In this document: positions 27,599 to 40,599 of the stretch, piece after piece
How positions within the stretch are numbered: the first letter of the stretch is position 1
Layout of the letters: the number at the start of each line of letters is the position of its first letter
NCBI GenBank assembly: GCA_035041965.1
Contig: JAPYMA010001220.1
Location: forward strand, 1 to 64,000
Direction: 5' to 3'
Source of the DNA: Anisakis pegreffii
Taxonomy: Eukaryota > Nematoda > Chromadorea > Rhabditida > Anisakidae
DNA: 64,000 bases
Position numbers and translations under genes: made by a program
Notes under the pieces: generated by a model
Told to the model about the DNA's origin: nothing
Database searches by the model: none
The model's input: the letters and a program-made list of their open reading frames with translations, nothing else

Positions 27599-27909
27599 GA
27601 ATAAATTAAGAGAACTCAAAGATGGCACATAACAAATTCATTCTTTATGGTTGATATTTCTTCCGTTGTACACAGTGAATGGTGAAGTAGCTGAAAAAAG
27701 AATGAAACAGCGGACAAAAGCACTGATCATTTGAAGATGTTGTAGAAGAGAAAGAAGTTTTGAGATGACATACCCCGATAACACTCTCTGTAAACTCGTT
27801 TTCAGATGAATGAATTCATTGAAGGAATGAATGAGTCAATGACTGAAATGCAATAAAATGCTGAAGAGAGAACAAATTTTATTGATAATCACCATTAAAC
27901 CATTACCAG

Positions 27910-28155
27910 GCATCACATCACCGTTTGACTTTTTGCAATTTGTTTCATATGTGGCTAACGCCATTATGGGGCTTACATGGATGGCATTTCATAATAATCA
28001 CGACAGATTACAAGATGCGAAGGATTTTATCTTTATTGTTTCACTTTTGTTGAACATGTGTGTCTCTTCATCAACCGTATATTTCTTGAAACTTGCCATG
28101 ATTTGGGGATTAATAAATGGGAAGTTTGGAATTTCAAAAAGGCAACATTTCATGA
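27910..28155 (+). CDS. Possible orphan exon of a multi-pass membrane protein
   Basis: A 246-bp open segment lies between an acceptor (CATTACCAG, ending 27909) and a donor (GTATGT at 28156), phase 1 on both sides. It translates to about 82 residues beginning ITSPFDFLQFVSYVANA and containing two or three hydrophobic segments (FVSYVANAIMGLTWMAF, FIFIVSLLLNMCVSSS, VYFLKLAMIWGLI) separated by a charged loop (HNNHDRLQDAKD). I do not recognise the family and found no partner exons, so it may be chance or a gene remnant. Confidence 0.28.
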
Positions 28156-31100
28156 GTATGTACTGATTTGTGAAAACAAGAGAATTTCTTGAGATCATTT
28201 ATAATTAGTAGATCATCATGTTGTGAGTTTTGCAATATAGCAATATTTGATGATTCAGCGGTTTGTTAAGAGTGACTGAACCGAGGAATTGCGAAAGAGA
28301 TGTGTGAAGAATTTGAAAAACATGTGAAATCGAACGAATGAACTTAATGCGCACATTGTTTTCTAAACATATATGACAATAGCGATAAAATTGGAATAAA
28401 ATAAGCAATCTCGAAAAAAAACAACAATTCATGCGAAAAAACGTTGTTCAATATAATTGGTTCCAGTTTAGCTTATTAGAGATGATGGAGTACTGATAAT
28501 GGAATGATATTAAGCACAACAATGAGAAGTGTTCAAGATGAAAACACTGAATGCATTTCGAGATCATCATATGTCTTTATAGAATGTTTCTAAAATTCTC
28601 ATCTGAAAAATTGCTTCTTTGTTTTCAAGCAGCGAAAATTCAAAGCAAAAAAAAAACACTCGTGAAAACACATGGGAATGAACATGAGAATGTATTCGCC
28701 GAATACACTGTAATATGATGCAGCACAATGACGTATGGTGCAATATACATAATACGATGGTATAGGAAATCGAGTGAACGGCTGACAGGGGAGGGGGGAA
28801 CGAAATTCAGGAGCTTTGCAAAATGAAGTGACGATTAAGTGATGATTAATTGAGATGATAAGTGTAAGTGAATGGAAGATTAATTGGGCAAGAAGAATGG
28901 CAATTAATGGAGAATAACAACTGGGCGAATAGGTGCACTGAGTGGCAGTCTAGAAATGGAAGATGTCGAGGTGGATTGAAAACAAGATGGCGAAACAATA
29001 TTTGCAAAATTGCGGGCCAAACACTCAATTAACTTGGATAATAGTGATAACTGCAGGATCTTGAAGAGTCTTATATGCAAAAAGTACACTGATTAGTCGA
29101 GTAAATAAAAAACTATGTGCAATTCAACAATAATCGTCTTATGAAGGTCATAGATTCGAAAAATCAAGAACCTAGTGCACATCTTGATTAAGGTGTTATT
29201 TATTATGGTAATCGTTGCTGTTATCGCAACTGTGCTGAAGTGATTGAATGCTGTCAGTTGATGGGATTTAGCGAACAATTTATGCTGTCAAAGATTTCAA
29301 AGTTCTCGTGAACAATAAACATGACTCAAAATATTCATGAAAATAATTACCTGCTGAATAAGGCATGAAAATTCCCGAGAACTCAAAGATCAGAAGTTTT
29401 TATCAAAAGTTAGACAACCAAAGTGAATAATAGAACAAATGCGATATAAGATCTGCGATATCAAATAAAGATGAAGAATTAATGAGGGAAACGATATACA
29501 AGGAAGATTCATCCTGAGGATATAAAGAGAAGTGACTTGATTAAGTTTTAACATTTGAATTGAAACGTTGGGTTAAGTCATAACATTCAAACATCATTCT
29601 CGAAATCAGTTGGTGCATGAAAGTTTTCCCACTGAACACGACTCGAACAAGCGATACCGGCTAGTGGCAGAGAGTTTTACTCGAAACGTAGTGTGCGATG
29701 AAGTGATCTTGCAGATATTATCCAGCCTCAATGAGGCCATCATTTGGCGTGAATCTATCTGTCCATATGATCAATCAAATCGATACTGCATGATCGTTTT
29801 CTTGACAAAACAACCGATAGATATCTCATTCGTTATTAATGATAAACAAGGCAGAAGATGGATATTAGAACTGATACTAATGGCGGGGATGAGAATAACA
29901 GTCATGATGAAAGGGATCGTTGAGAGCGCAGTGGTTTTGAGAATGCAAATGGATAGTTTGTATTGGATGAAAATGGAAGAATGATTATCGGTGTGATGAA
30001 CATCTTCGCTGACCTTATTAAAACTAGCACAACACTCAAGATCGACGTAGAACAGTAGATGGCGAAGACGAGAGTATTATGCAATGTGCCGAAGTGAATT
30101 TACATTGTTTCTCTTACAACTCGTTTGTTTCTTCAGCGAACTCATGCGGTCTACAGGTACCAGCAAAGAGTCGATATGATATATTATCTAGCCGAACTGG
30201 TCAATGAACACACAGAGCAATCGAAGTTCACCTAATAAATTGAAATTATTCTGCGAACACTTTACGAGCAGTTTTTGAAGAAACGTTGCACTTTTTTGTT
30301 CGCTGTATACTACTTTTATGAATTGCGTTTTATCAATTTGCAATCGAAGCCAATCAAGATAGGTTCTCGTTATTTATCGTGAAGAATATTTGTTGTCTGC
30401 ATGAGACTTTCACATATCGCTCTTGTAATCCAACATATCAGAACCTCAGCGCATATGATCATACGCATATGATCATTCAAGTTGATGTCGATTCGGTCTC
30501 ATAGAGCGACGGATAGGATTACAAAAGAAACTTGATTCTTACGGACTTTGACTTCGATTTTCTCAAAAATTGAGTATTCGCTGGAAGTGAAAGTGTTCAA
30601 CTCTCTAACCATAAGCAAAATTCAAAGCAATTCACCATATTCTCTAGCTGGTTGGCTAGGCATTTTTGAGATCTGATCATTTCCACACATATTCACACCA
30701 TCATTAAAACATTATACAAGTTCACAGGTCATGAAATTCTCCATTGTGAAAACTTCCATAAAATCTAGAAAGCAAGTACTGATTCCGTATCTTTCATCAA
30801 CTCATGCTCTTAAGTGAAGCAGTTGTAGTGATTAGCGAAAAGTCCTTTGATATACTCATTGGAATATTGAGATTTCCTTATGATTCATTTTTCGGATTTC
30901 ATAAATCTGTTCAACGCAAACAAAAACCTTCAAAGGAACATGCAACATTTCCAGGCAGTTTCATCAATTCCAAATTTGACTTCTATTGGTTTTTAGTGCA
31001 CGTTTCTACAGCCAAATTCACATTGCAAACTTTATTCTCATCATACGTATTAGCCTATATTCACGCAAATTTCAGAACGAATATAAGCAACAAAATGATT

Positions 31101-31939
31101 TATGAAAAACTGACAAAACAATTATTCCTCAACAAAACGTGCGCATACAAACAAATCACTTGTGCAATACGATGATTACATTCGATAGAAAATTGTTTCT
31201 GATCAAAATAATAACTGTAATTGTGACAATATGAACGATACGAACATTAATACGTCCAAACTGAATAATAGCTGTGATTATCAGAATAATAATAATAACA
31301 ACATAACAGAATCAAACATGCACAAGACAAGGAACGCTTCAAAAACATTTCTTAAATCAAACGCCCAAACATTCAAGAACACGATTAATTAGGTAAAATG
31401 TCACGAACGAACAAGTTCACAGATGGAGACGTGAAGTAACTTCGTATGAAATTTAAACGAGGTACACTTGAAAACATAAAATAATAACAATAAAAATATG
31501 GTAAACACTTATCATCATAGCAACAACATTGACAATAACACCAAATAACAACAACAACACAACGACATCTTTCAAATTTAATCAGATCAAATCAATTCAC
31601 TGAACATTCAGTCTAAACGAGTCAACAAATCACAAACTCACTCCATCACGAATTCACTTCAGTACTTTCATTGGCAGAATCTCTACGCTTTCAGTGTGGA
31701 TGAATGCGAGTATCGTGTAAAAGTTTTCGTTCCACAACGAAAGCCTATTCCGGCAAAAAATAATTGTTTCATTGCTTACCCACCTTGATTCAAACAATCC
31801 AAATGAAAATATGAACTCTTCGAGTTGATTACTCAATAATTACAAAACACCAATCGAATACAACATTTCCATCAGTCGCAATCAACGAATGAATTAGAAT
31901 GAGATACAATAAAATCAAACAAATGAGAATCCGACAATT

Positions 31940-34286
31940 TTACAACGCTGCCGCCAAGTTCTCATATATCTCCCTCTCAGCTGCTGTCAGCTTGTCGAAT
32001 TTCTTACGCAGTTTCCGTTCTCGCTTCTCCTCGTCCAACTCTGCGTATCTGCAATTTGAAAACTTGACAACTAAAAACACCCAAAATGACATAAAACCAC
32101 AGATATTTCATGAAGATATCCATCTAACCTATCTGTTTCTGAATCAAAAACCTGACCACTTCTACTTCTAAGCCATACATTCCAAGTGCAATTTTGCAAT
32201 GAAACTAAAACTTCGTGCACGCAACACTACTCGAATACCAATAACGAAATAATCACAAGCCCACACAATGAAGACGGATTGAACTCACTTGTCTGATTTA
32301 CTCATACAAAACAATTCAAACGGTGTTTTTGTCGGTTTCGTTGCCACACCCTTTGACACTTTAGCTGGAGGTGCTTTCGGTTTCTTCGGACTTTTCAGTT
32401 CTGTACCTTCAGCTTTGCACACCTTAAAATTATTCACATAAACACTCAGAGCATCTCTCAATTATTCAATTATTATACCATTGATTAAATGGAATATGAT
32501 GCAAATGAAAGAAGGTTCAGCGAAAATTTTGGAACAAATTCATTCACACAAAGAAGTTTACTGCAAAAACTACCAATAAAAACAACACTTACCCATTTTC
32601 TTGTATTCAACATCAACTTGTTGATAAACTCTAGATGTTCCTTGTTCAAATTCGGGTGCTTCTCTCTGCAATTGAAATGTCTTCATTAGGAATATAATGA
32701 TGATAATCAGTGTTAGAACGAATACAAAATGACCAACTGAATGTACAAATAACAATAAATCATTAGTAGTAACAACAACAACAGAAACGAATGACTGAAC
32801 AACGAAAGAACGATCGGACAAGAAGACTGTTCGTGAAGTTATTCCTATTAATTCATATATGAAAGTATATATCCTAGGTACCAAAAAACAGCAGATCCTT
32901 ACTTATAAGCATTAAGCTGTCGCAAGTATTCCTTTTGTTGCTCCAAATACTGCTTCTCGGATCGTTCTCGCTCTGAAGAAAACAACTCACTTTTCCATTG
33001 TGATGAACAATTCTGAAATTGACCCGATAGAAGTGTTTCATTAGGAAAGTTGAAAAAAGCGAAAAGAATTATGCATATTCAATAATAACCCATTCAATCA
33101 TGTACGCATTTTTGTATGCCTCAAAACTGAGCGAAATCAAGCGAAAATGAACCGAATAAGCACTGAATAACAAATGCAACTGAATAAAGCGACAATACTA
33201 ACCGTCATCGCCATTTTTATGTCCATTCCTTTTGAGTCCATGCAAGTATTCTTGAGAAAAATGGTGAAGGCATTGCGAGGTTTTTTCGGAAATTCTGGAT
33301 CCATTTGAATGCTGCTACCGGTTGAGAGAAACGCCGATAGGATCTGAAGTTGAACTCAACGAGGATGAAAACAAACACATACAACAATAAAAGTTTTGAG
33401 ATTCGTCGATATAAGACGATATGAGGTACGTCCGATCATACAAGAACGCTTAGCTGGAAATAAAAAATTTTTCGTGAGAGCACGTAAAAGGCAATGTTGA
33501 TAGAGAAGAGGATGTTTTACGAGCGCAATCAACTCACATCAATGGCTGTGTTCATCGAGAGTGATGAAAGAAGGACGGCTTCCCTCATGTAACGCTTAAT
33601 GTCGGTTCGAACTTGCCTACAACCATACGCTTCAATGGCATTTAATCGTGCTCACATAATCGTAATCTCGAGCAATGATACAAACAAACAAACTGGGTTA
33701 TGGGCAGTTCATAAAAGAAATCAAAAGTAAAACAAATAATCGAGTAGACTCACTCGCTTGAGATATTAGCCGGAAGATCGAAAGAGTCGTAGTCGGTAAA
33801 GCTTGAGAAACGACGTTTACGAAGTGATTTGTTCTTTTGCAGATTCTGATTAATATTCTGTAAAGAAGTAAAAAAATTTCAAGAAAACACAAAAAAATCG
33901 AGTGAATAATTCAAAAACAGAATCAGAAGAGATCATCACTGAGCTCCTACTTGAACGATTGTCAACATTTCTCCAGGAGATATTCGAGGCGGTTGACTTG
34001 TTGCCTGTTGCTCCGCGTTGTCGTCACCAGATAAGCCAGCCAGCTCGGATTCCGACTGTTTCTGAACATAAAATACAACAGGAATAGAAACTCTCGAACA
34101 ACGCAAATTTAATAATTTGATGATTATTTTGATGATAACAAACAAATAGAAGTCAAATTGTCCAGGAAATACCTTTGCGCGCTTCTTGTTCGGCGTTCCA
34201 TCCAGTCGGCCGCCATTCACAGGTGATCCGAATCGTTTAAGTGGGACTTTACTGGAACTCCCCTCTGTGGAGCTGTCGTCACTCAT
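31940..34286 (-). CDS. UBF-like protein with two HMG boxes (9 exons)
   Basis: Predicted nuclear or nucleolar DNA-bending protein. Exons in transcript order: 34286-34173, 34061-33951, 33857-33754, 33616-33538, 33343-33203, 33012-32903, 32665-32593, 32422-32289, 32048-31940; phases close exactly to 324 residues. The N-terminus (MSDDSSTEGSSSKVPLKRFG) is acidic/Ser-rich and then basic (NKKRAK). HMG box 1 covers about residues 155-224, from FPKKPRNAFTIFLKN to QQKEYLRQLNAYKEKHPNL. HMG box 2 (about 275-324, TPFELFCMSKSDKYAEL to AAEREIYEKLAAL) stops early in its last helix. FPKKP entry and the KEKHPNL exit of box 1 resemble a UBF (UBTF) box more than HMGB or TFAM, but UBF proteins are longer with more boxes. 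Alternative: another nematode HMG-box factor. It lies head-to-head with DCAF13. Confidence 0.72.
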
Positions 34287-34715
34287 TCTTCAAAGTGCTG
34301 AACTATTGTAGCTGCAGTCTTGCGCGAACGCGATTAGACTTTGAAGCTGAAATTCTATTAGAATATTTGCAAACAATCTAGAATGACTTCAGAGTGCCGC
34401 ACAGAAATAACAATTAACTCAACGCAAAATAAATCTTCATTCAAATTTCGATTGAAAATATAAAACATTTCTTTAGAGGCAACGGCCAAGTTGCCATTTT
34501 AGCTTGTACATCAAAAGGCTAGTAGACCTTCAAACGCCAAACAATTTCAGACGAATTATGTTGTTGACTTGTGACGGATGTGCCAACACAATAACCGAGA
34601 TTCATATTAAGTTTGATAAGTCCGTATGAGTGTCTCCTCGTAGAATATTAGTAATTTCCAGCGAAAACGATTTGTTTTCCTGAATATTTTCACTCAATTT
34701 CAATTTTGCAGTGTC
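34287..34715. promoter_or_regulatory. Shared divergent promoter region, UBF-like gene / DCAF13
   Basis: Only about 430 bp separate the two start codons, so both promoters must lie here unless they extend into the genes. TTTTGCAG at 34704-34711 followed four bases later by the DCAF13 ATG is a good spliced-leader or 5'-UTR 3' splice site. On the other strand ACTTTGAAG lies just before the UBF-like ATG. I see no clear TATA box. Confidence 0.5.
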
Positions 34716-37700
34716 ATGAAAGTGAAGGTTTTGTCTAGGAATCCTCAAGATTATCAGCGAGAAACCAAAAACGATATTTTCAAAGGTTAGTCGCCTTTTC
34801 AAATTTAGCTTTTTACATCTAAACATCATTCTTGAGTATTTATCTCCTTTCGATGCAAGTGATTTTACTATATTAATGCACGAGATTTAAGTGTAATCTG
34901 TGGCATTGACCACGGAGTCTATTTCCGTATTTCTGTAAGTGTTATCTGTTTCGTTCAGCACCTCGGAATTTCAACGTTCCCGAAGACCCATTCCAAGTGG
35001 TTACTGAATACACACGTGCGGTTAATGCAGCTAAACTCAACAGGTAACGAAGCCTTCTGTTCAGTCTTTAAAAAATTCACGAGCTTTTCAATTTTCTAAC
35101 TATTTTCATCTTATGGTCATCTCATTGCTCACCTTATCGGTCCTGTTCTCATTGAGTATTTCCATCCTACAGTCATTATTATTGTTGTTTCGAACATCAT
35201 AATTCCTCACAATGATATCCGTTCATTTCAGAGTATTTGCAAAGCCATTCGTTGCCAGTTTAGATGGACACAGTGATGGTATCAACATCCTTGCAAAACA
35301 TCCTCTCCGGTATATTCGTTTGTCTTGTTTGCCTGGTTGATTATATTTGTTTTGTTGTCCTTCATACTGTTGCTGAGTTTTATGCGATAATAACACCAGC
35401 TTTTGAAGGCTATCAACAGTGTTGTCTGGTGGACGTGACGGTCAGGTGCGCATCTGGAATTTAGCTCTGCGAAAATGTTTGGCAGTAATTCAAGCCCATA
35501 ATGGGCCTGTCAATGGTAAAACTCGTTGGTTATTGACAAATTTCAATTTTCAAGTAATTTCGAAGTTCGGACAACATTCCGATGAGATTTTTTCGACTTG
35601 AACATTTGAATGAATGGATGAACTGAATGCAGGTGTATCGGTGGACACGGTGAACGGCGATACGTTTGTAACAGTTGGATTGGATAGTCAGCTGAAGCAT
35701 TGGCGTTGCCCGATAGGTGAAGTTGCTGGTGACCTCTCAGAGCCAGTGCACTCAACTCCACTGAATGGTGTAGCACACGCAGTCTCGCATACAAGCAAAT
35801 CGTTGGATTTCGTTACGTGTGGTGAGGATGTACGAGTTTGGAAACAATTTCGGTACGTTTGTGTTGTTTCCTTTGGTTGAGTGATTATTGGTTATTTACA
35901 AGTATCTGTTCTTTCTATTGTGACCTGATGTTTGATGTAGGGTAGTGTGTTGCTTCTTGACATCACACATTCAGCGAGAAATCGAATCGGGTTATATGAA
36001 ATCTTTATGAGTCTCGTTTTTGTGGACTATTGATTATGTGCATGATTGGATTGATTGTGAGATTGACTGGTTTGTGGATATATATCTGTAAGAATTTATG
36101 AGCTTGATTAGAGGTCACTTCCTCTCACATCCAAAATGGAACAAGCCAGGTTTGTGATTATGCGAAAAAGGGTTGTGAGATAATGATGTAAGTATTGTTT
36201 GGAAATTCTTCCGTTGATGAACTGAATGGCATTGAACGATCTTATATTTCAGTGATTCTCCTGTGCGAATTTATAATTTGGGTGTTGACACAATTCATAC
36301 AATTAAGTGTAATCCAATAGAACCGGATCTTATGATCGGATGCAGCAGTGATCGATCCATATTTCTGCTTGACACTCGACAGAAATGCCCTCTGAAAAAG
36401 GTATTGTGCCGTGTTCATTTTGTTGGAGCGATTAGAAGTATTATTGCGGACCGAATTCATCTCTCCTTTTAAAAACGATTGTTAATTAGTGGTTACCGTT
36501 AAAGTTGTGTTTATAATTCAGGTGACAATGAAGTTGAGACCGAATGCAATAAGTTGGAATCCAATGGAGGCATTCTCGTTCACATGTGCAAATGAAGATT
36601 ACAAGTAAGTGCGATGAAAACAACGATCTGTCATCTGTGATGCTCCATCATTTACACAACGAATTTTCACTGCTGTATTTGAGCGCTGATTTTACAGTTT
36701 TCGAATCTTACAGATTGTTTTGCGATCGGTTCGGGTGAAAATGTCTTTAAATATGATACTGATACGATGAGTTTGTTCGAATTTTGAGATTGCTTAATTT
36801 TTGAGACGATTTCAGTTTATATACGTTCGATATACGGAACTTGTCGGAACCTCGTCGCGTCTACATGGGTCATACGAATGCAGTTATGGACATAGACTAT
36901 TCTCCGACCGGGACGGAATTTGTTTCGGGAAGTTATGATCGTTCTGTGAGAATCTTCCCCGTTGAAGCATATCGTAGCAGGTTCGGTTCGGTTTGATTTG
37001 CATTTTGTTTTGGCTGCTTTTGAAAATGTTTTATGGAGCCAGAAAGTTTGTTATTCTGTTTGAATATTCTATTGTAGGGAGGTATATCATACGAAAAGAA
37101 TGCAACAGGTGCTGTCAGTAATGTGGTCGTTGGATAATAAATTCGTTCTGTCTGGATCGGATGAGATGAATATTCGAATTTGGAAGTCAAATGCCAGCGA
37201 AAAGTTGGGACCGGTAAGGAATTGTGTTTTTTGTCTTTTATTTTAGTTTATCTTTTTGCCGGTGATTATTTGGTTGTTTAACTGGTTCTCTTCGTTTGTT
37301 AATTTGGTATCGTTTGAGTGTCGGGTAAAATTTGATAGGAATCTGTGGTGAGAGAGGAAGACTTGACGTGATTTACGTGTTATCTTTCTTTGGAGTTGAG
37401 ATTTCATCGTGTTATTGTTTCGTTTCGATTTGATTTGCGATCGTGATCGAACGATTAATCGAGGGATTAATTCTTTTTGTTGCAGTTGCGACCTCGAGAA
37501 AAGGCAGCACTCGACTATAACGCCCGATTGGTAGAAACTTACTCGGAGCATCCAGAAGTGAGACGTATTGCAAAGCATCGTTTTGTACCCAAATCTATTT
37601 ATAGGTTAGTGTCTGTTTCTTTCTTATTTGGAAAATTTGACGATGAATGTTTTGTTTTTGTGGACTTTAAATTGAACAGTTGATGACCTACGTGAAATTG

Positions 37701-38051
37701 TATTCGGTTTAAAATATATGGAATCGAACGAGTGAAAGGAGGATTTTTGGAGGATTTTGTTGATTTGACTGGAAACTGAATCCTGTGTGTTCAAATCATT
37801 GATGAGATATTTGAAAATTTGATTAACTTCGTGAGATCGAATAGAAATGATAGTGAATTGAGTTAGCTTCAAAAGAAGAGTTCACATCGAATTCGGTACA
37901 TTTGTCGATGATTGATTTCAGTGCCGCAAATGAGCATAAAACAATTAAACTGTCACAACGACGCAAAGAAGAGAACCGCAGAAAACACTCCAAACCAGAT
38001 GCCGTTCCATACGTACCAGAAATTAAGAAGCACATGGTCGAGGAATCGTAA
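34716..38051 (+). CDS. dcaf13: DCAF13 / Sof1 WD40 ribosome-biogenesis factor (11 exons)
   Basis: Nucleolar WD40 protein of the U3 small-subunit processome needed for early 18S rRNA processing; in animals also named as a CUL4-DDB1 substrate receptor. Exons: 34716-34785, 34959-35043, 35232-35309, 35409-35515, 35633-35852, 36253-36400, 36522-36604, 36816-36980, 37078-37213, 37486-37604, 37922-38051, all in phase, giving 446 residues (human 445). The start MKVKVLSRNPQDYQRETK is the family N-terminus. WD repeats include FVASLDGHSDGI, LSGGRDGQVRIWNL, VGLDSQLKHWRC, NPIEPDLMIGCSSDRSI, SWNPMEAFSFTCANEDYNLY, DIDYSPTGTEFVSGSYDRSV and SGSDEMNIRIWK. The C-terminal Sof1 domain follows (SEKLGPLRPREKAALDYN, RIAKHRFVPKSIY) and a basic tail. 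AATAAA at 38446-38451 is a likely poly(A) signal. Confidence 0.96.
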
Positions 38052-38739
38052 TGAATACACTCTGCTCAAAGCAACCTGTATCATTAATTTGGTTGAAGTT
38101 TCCGATCGGAAATTTAGAATTATTGGTTTGTTGTTATTGTTGCTGATAGAATATAGATGAATATTGAATCTGAGTTGTTGTTGTTATTGTTTGTGTACAA
38201 AATGTGTCTATTGAGTGCACTAAATTGATTATGCGAAAAAATTTGTCGACTGTACTTCGTTATTCATATCGTTTGCTAATTATTATTATTTCTCTCTTGC
38301 ACCAACCTTTGTCTTTTTAAATATGTTGATATATGTTGACTGTTGTTGAATTTTTTGATATTGTTCATGAAATATATCCATTTACACAGATATTATATTA
38401 TATGCGACTGATTGTTGATGTTATCGTTGTAATTTTGACGGAGAGAATAAAGGATAATTTCTGTCAGCATTGTCTTTTACTGAGAGAAAAATTAGTTTGC
38501 TAATTCTGAGAACATTTGAAATTGAGAAGGGATAATTTATAGTAATGATTCATATTTGTACAAAGCAACGAACATCCGATAATATTCACAATAGTAAAAA
38601 TAATATAATTCAACAACTCCGGTAATAGCAGTTTGGTAATAATGAAGCATTAAGGAAGGATCGAATTAAAATTATAAAGAAACAATAAGAATAGTAATAA
38701 TAACGAAATGATAACGCAAACATAACAGCATTGAGAGCA
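38052..38739. other. Short convergent intergenic region
   Basis: This is 3' UTR and spacer between DCAF13 (+) and the WAC-like gene (-). The DCAF13 poly(A) signal is at 38446-38451. The rest is A+T-rich with GTT and AAT tracts and no coding signal. Confidence 0.6.
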
Positions 38740-40019
38740 TCAGAATGTTGTCGAGGCTGAAGGCAGTGACGGCAACGCGAATGTGGCCTCCAGTTGTCTC
38801 TGGTGATCGGCCAGAAAGGTGAGTTTCTGCGAGAGCAGTGAAGATCTCATCTCCGCGGTTTTCACCAACGATCTGGCACACTTCAGGTCACACGAAACGT
38901 TCAATATTTGCAGTGTTAAATTATGAATTATTCCGTCCGCTTTCCACGCTGACTGCTCGTATTCTTCACTTGGCCACCGTCGGATATAACTCACTAGATC
39001 GGGTCTAAATTTACAGATTTGAGATCAGTTTAGGACTTGTTGAGTAAGACACTCTTCTGATCAGAAGTGATCAGGAGAGTCTCTCATACGATGTCAGCTA
39101 ACTCATCTTCGATTACTTATTTATAGGAGTTTATAAAATTATTAGGAATCACTAACAAAAAGTTTTGGGTTAAAATATATAAGATGAAGAGGCAAACCTG
39201 AAGAAACGTCGATGCTGCTCTTCGTTAAATATAACCGGTCCAATCATATCATCTTCGTCTACATCCGGTGCTGGACGCTTATTTCTTGACGGTTGAGGTT
39301 GTGCTTGCTGGAGTTGCGGATGCATCTGAGGCTGAGGCTGGGGCTGGGCCTGCATTTGGGGCTGAGCTTGGCTTGGATGGTGATGCGGCTGAGGTTGTGG
39401 ATGGACCTGGGTGTGGGGCTGCTGAATCTGTTGCTGCTGCTGTTGCTGAGCATATTGTTGCGCTAAAACGTCGCGATTTGACTTTGTCTTTCGAAGATTA
39501 CCACTTTTAGATGGATCATCGTAAATGAGATTCGACGATGGTGTAGTTGACGTTTGAGTGACGTACTGCGGTTGTGGTTGTTGGCGTTGCTGGGCATATG
39601 ACGAATAATTTACACTGCTTGAGGCTGCAGCAGCTCGAGCTCCGGCTGAAGATAACGAGCACAGGATATTAGTAGTAAGAAAGTGAAATACGAAATTGTG
39701 CATATAATAATGAGGGCAAAATAATGAGATAAGATGATTTAGCGAGATTTGGAAGGGTTCCTCTTTCACCAGTACTCGCTCATCAGCAATAGGAGTAAGA
39801 GATGATACAGTTGAACCTACAAGATGATGATATTGGACTATGGCTTGTCGTATTATCAGCCAGTGATTTCTCGTATTCACGCCATTCCACCGGCTTTTCC
39901 CATTGTGAAACCTCAGTTTCGCGATTGTAAAAGTAGCGTTTCCCTGAGGAACTGTACTGTTCAGTCCATGGGCCAAACTCACGTAAACGAGGATTCGATG
40001 AAGTTGTTGAATGACGATC
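38740..40019 (-). CDS. WAC-like WW-domain adaptor with C-terminal coiled coil (5'-incomplete)
   Basis: Homologue of WAC, which binds RNF20/40 and RNA polymerase II and promotes H2B ubiquitination. Three exons in transcript order: 40019-39821, 39645-39198, 39004-38740, in phase. Exon 1 of the model carries the WW domain, [20 protein letters not shown] followed by [12 protein letters not shown], with both signature Trp residues; SSSGK(K/R)[12 protein letters not shown] is nearly the WAC sequence. The middle exon is Gln/Pro/Ala-rich low complexity (poly-Q tracts near 39430-39460). The last exon, [20 protein letters not shown] onward, aligns with the conserved WAC C-terminus (GWPADHAEKQASRLREE in human), including [19 protein letters not shown], a predicted coiled coil. 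The acceptor at 40020 means at least one upstream coding exon exists; I could not connect it confidently. Confidence 0.85.
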
Positions 40020-40458
40020 CTTTAAAAACAACACTGACTTACTTAAGTTAATCTCGATAAACAGATTGCGCAAAAAAATCAAAAAAATAAATTCCCCACC
40101 ATTGGTTTTATTCGTGAAATACGATCAATGAGAACGGCTACGGAGATGCAGCAAATCGACTACGAATAATACGTGAGGATACCCATGCATCAAACTGAAA
40201 TAAACAGCAATTTGTTGAACTCTCAGAAAACTGAATTACACATAAATTTCAATTTCACACATCACTCGGAGGTTCATTTGGCGGTCAGTTGGTCGTTCTG
40301 CCACTGGATCTACGGCAGATCCTCCTACATTTCCTTCCGTTAGCAAGCAACAGCACACACGAGCGATTAAGCCGGCTTACTCTCTATTCATTTTTTTGCT
40401 TTCAGCTTCAATGTGGTATGTGAAGTATTTCCATGGAAACGTTCAGTTTTTTAAAATT

Positions 40459-40599
40459 TCAACGAAAACAATGTTTTAATTTTTTATCCAGATTTAATGT
40501 GGAGTATATCGCTTCGTCTTCAGTTTGTGATAATTCTTTGAAACGCGGATGCTGATCCAATAGTGTAAAATCCAGTTCACCGTCATGGTAACTTGTCAT
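40459..40599 (-). CDS. Possible small coding exon antisense to the POFUT2 5' end
   Basis: A 46-codon frame from an ATG at 40599 reads MTSYHDGELDFTLLDQHPRF then KELSQTEDEAIYSTLN. It is acidic, complex in composition and unlike the surrounding low-complexity DNA, so it looks coding. It might be the missing first exon of the WAC-like gene, but no donor gives a compatible phase with the WW exon (only weak GTTTTCG sites near its end). It overlaps the predicted outron and ATG-proximal region of POFUT2. Family not recognised. Confidence 0.25.
   Translation of the reverse strand: MTSYHDGELDFTLLDQHPRFKELSQTEDEAIYSTLNLDKKLKHCFR

Larger units (their letters stand above)
25354..31939. other. Gene-poor stretch, 6.6 kb
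   Basis: Apart from the possible membrane-protein exon at 27910-28155 I see no supportable gene. It contains a small tandem duplication (27452-27598), a 28-bp direct repeat (about 27077-27131, ATAATCGCTTG-GATTGTTTGTAT) and AAT/AAC-rich tracts near 31280 and 31500-31560. Open frames at about 29.6 and 30.8 kb show no recognisable domain or splice context. Confidence 0.5.

Noticed and set aside
32570..32884. Minus-strand 104-codon frame containing REAPEFEQGTSRVYQQVDVE
   Set aside because: Splice phase from the previous exon requires another frame here (KEKHPNLNKEHLEF), which continues the HMG-box protein properly.
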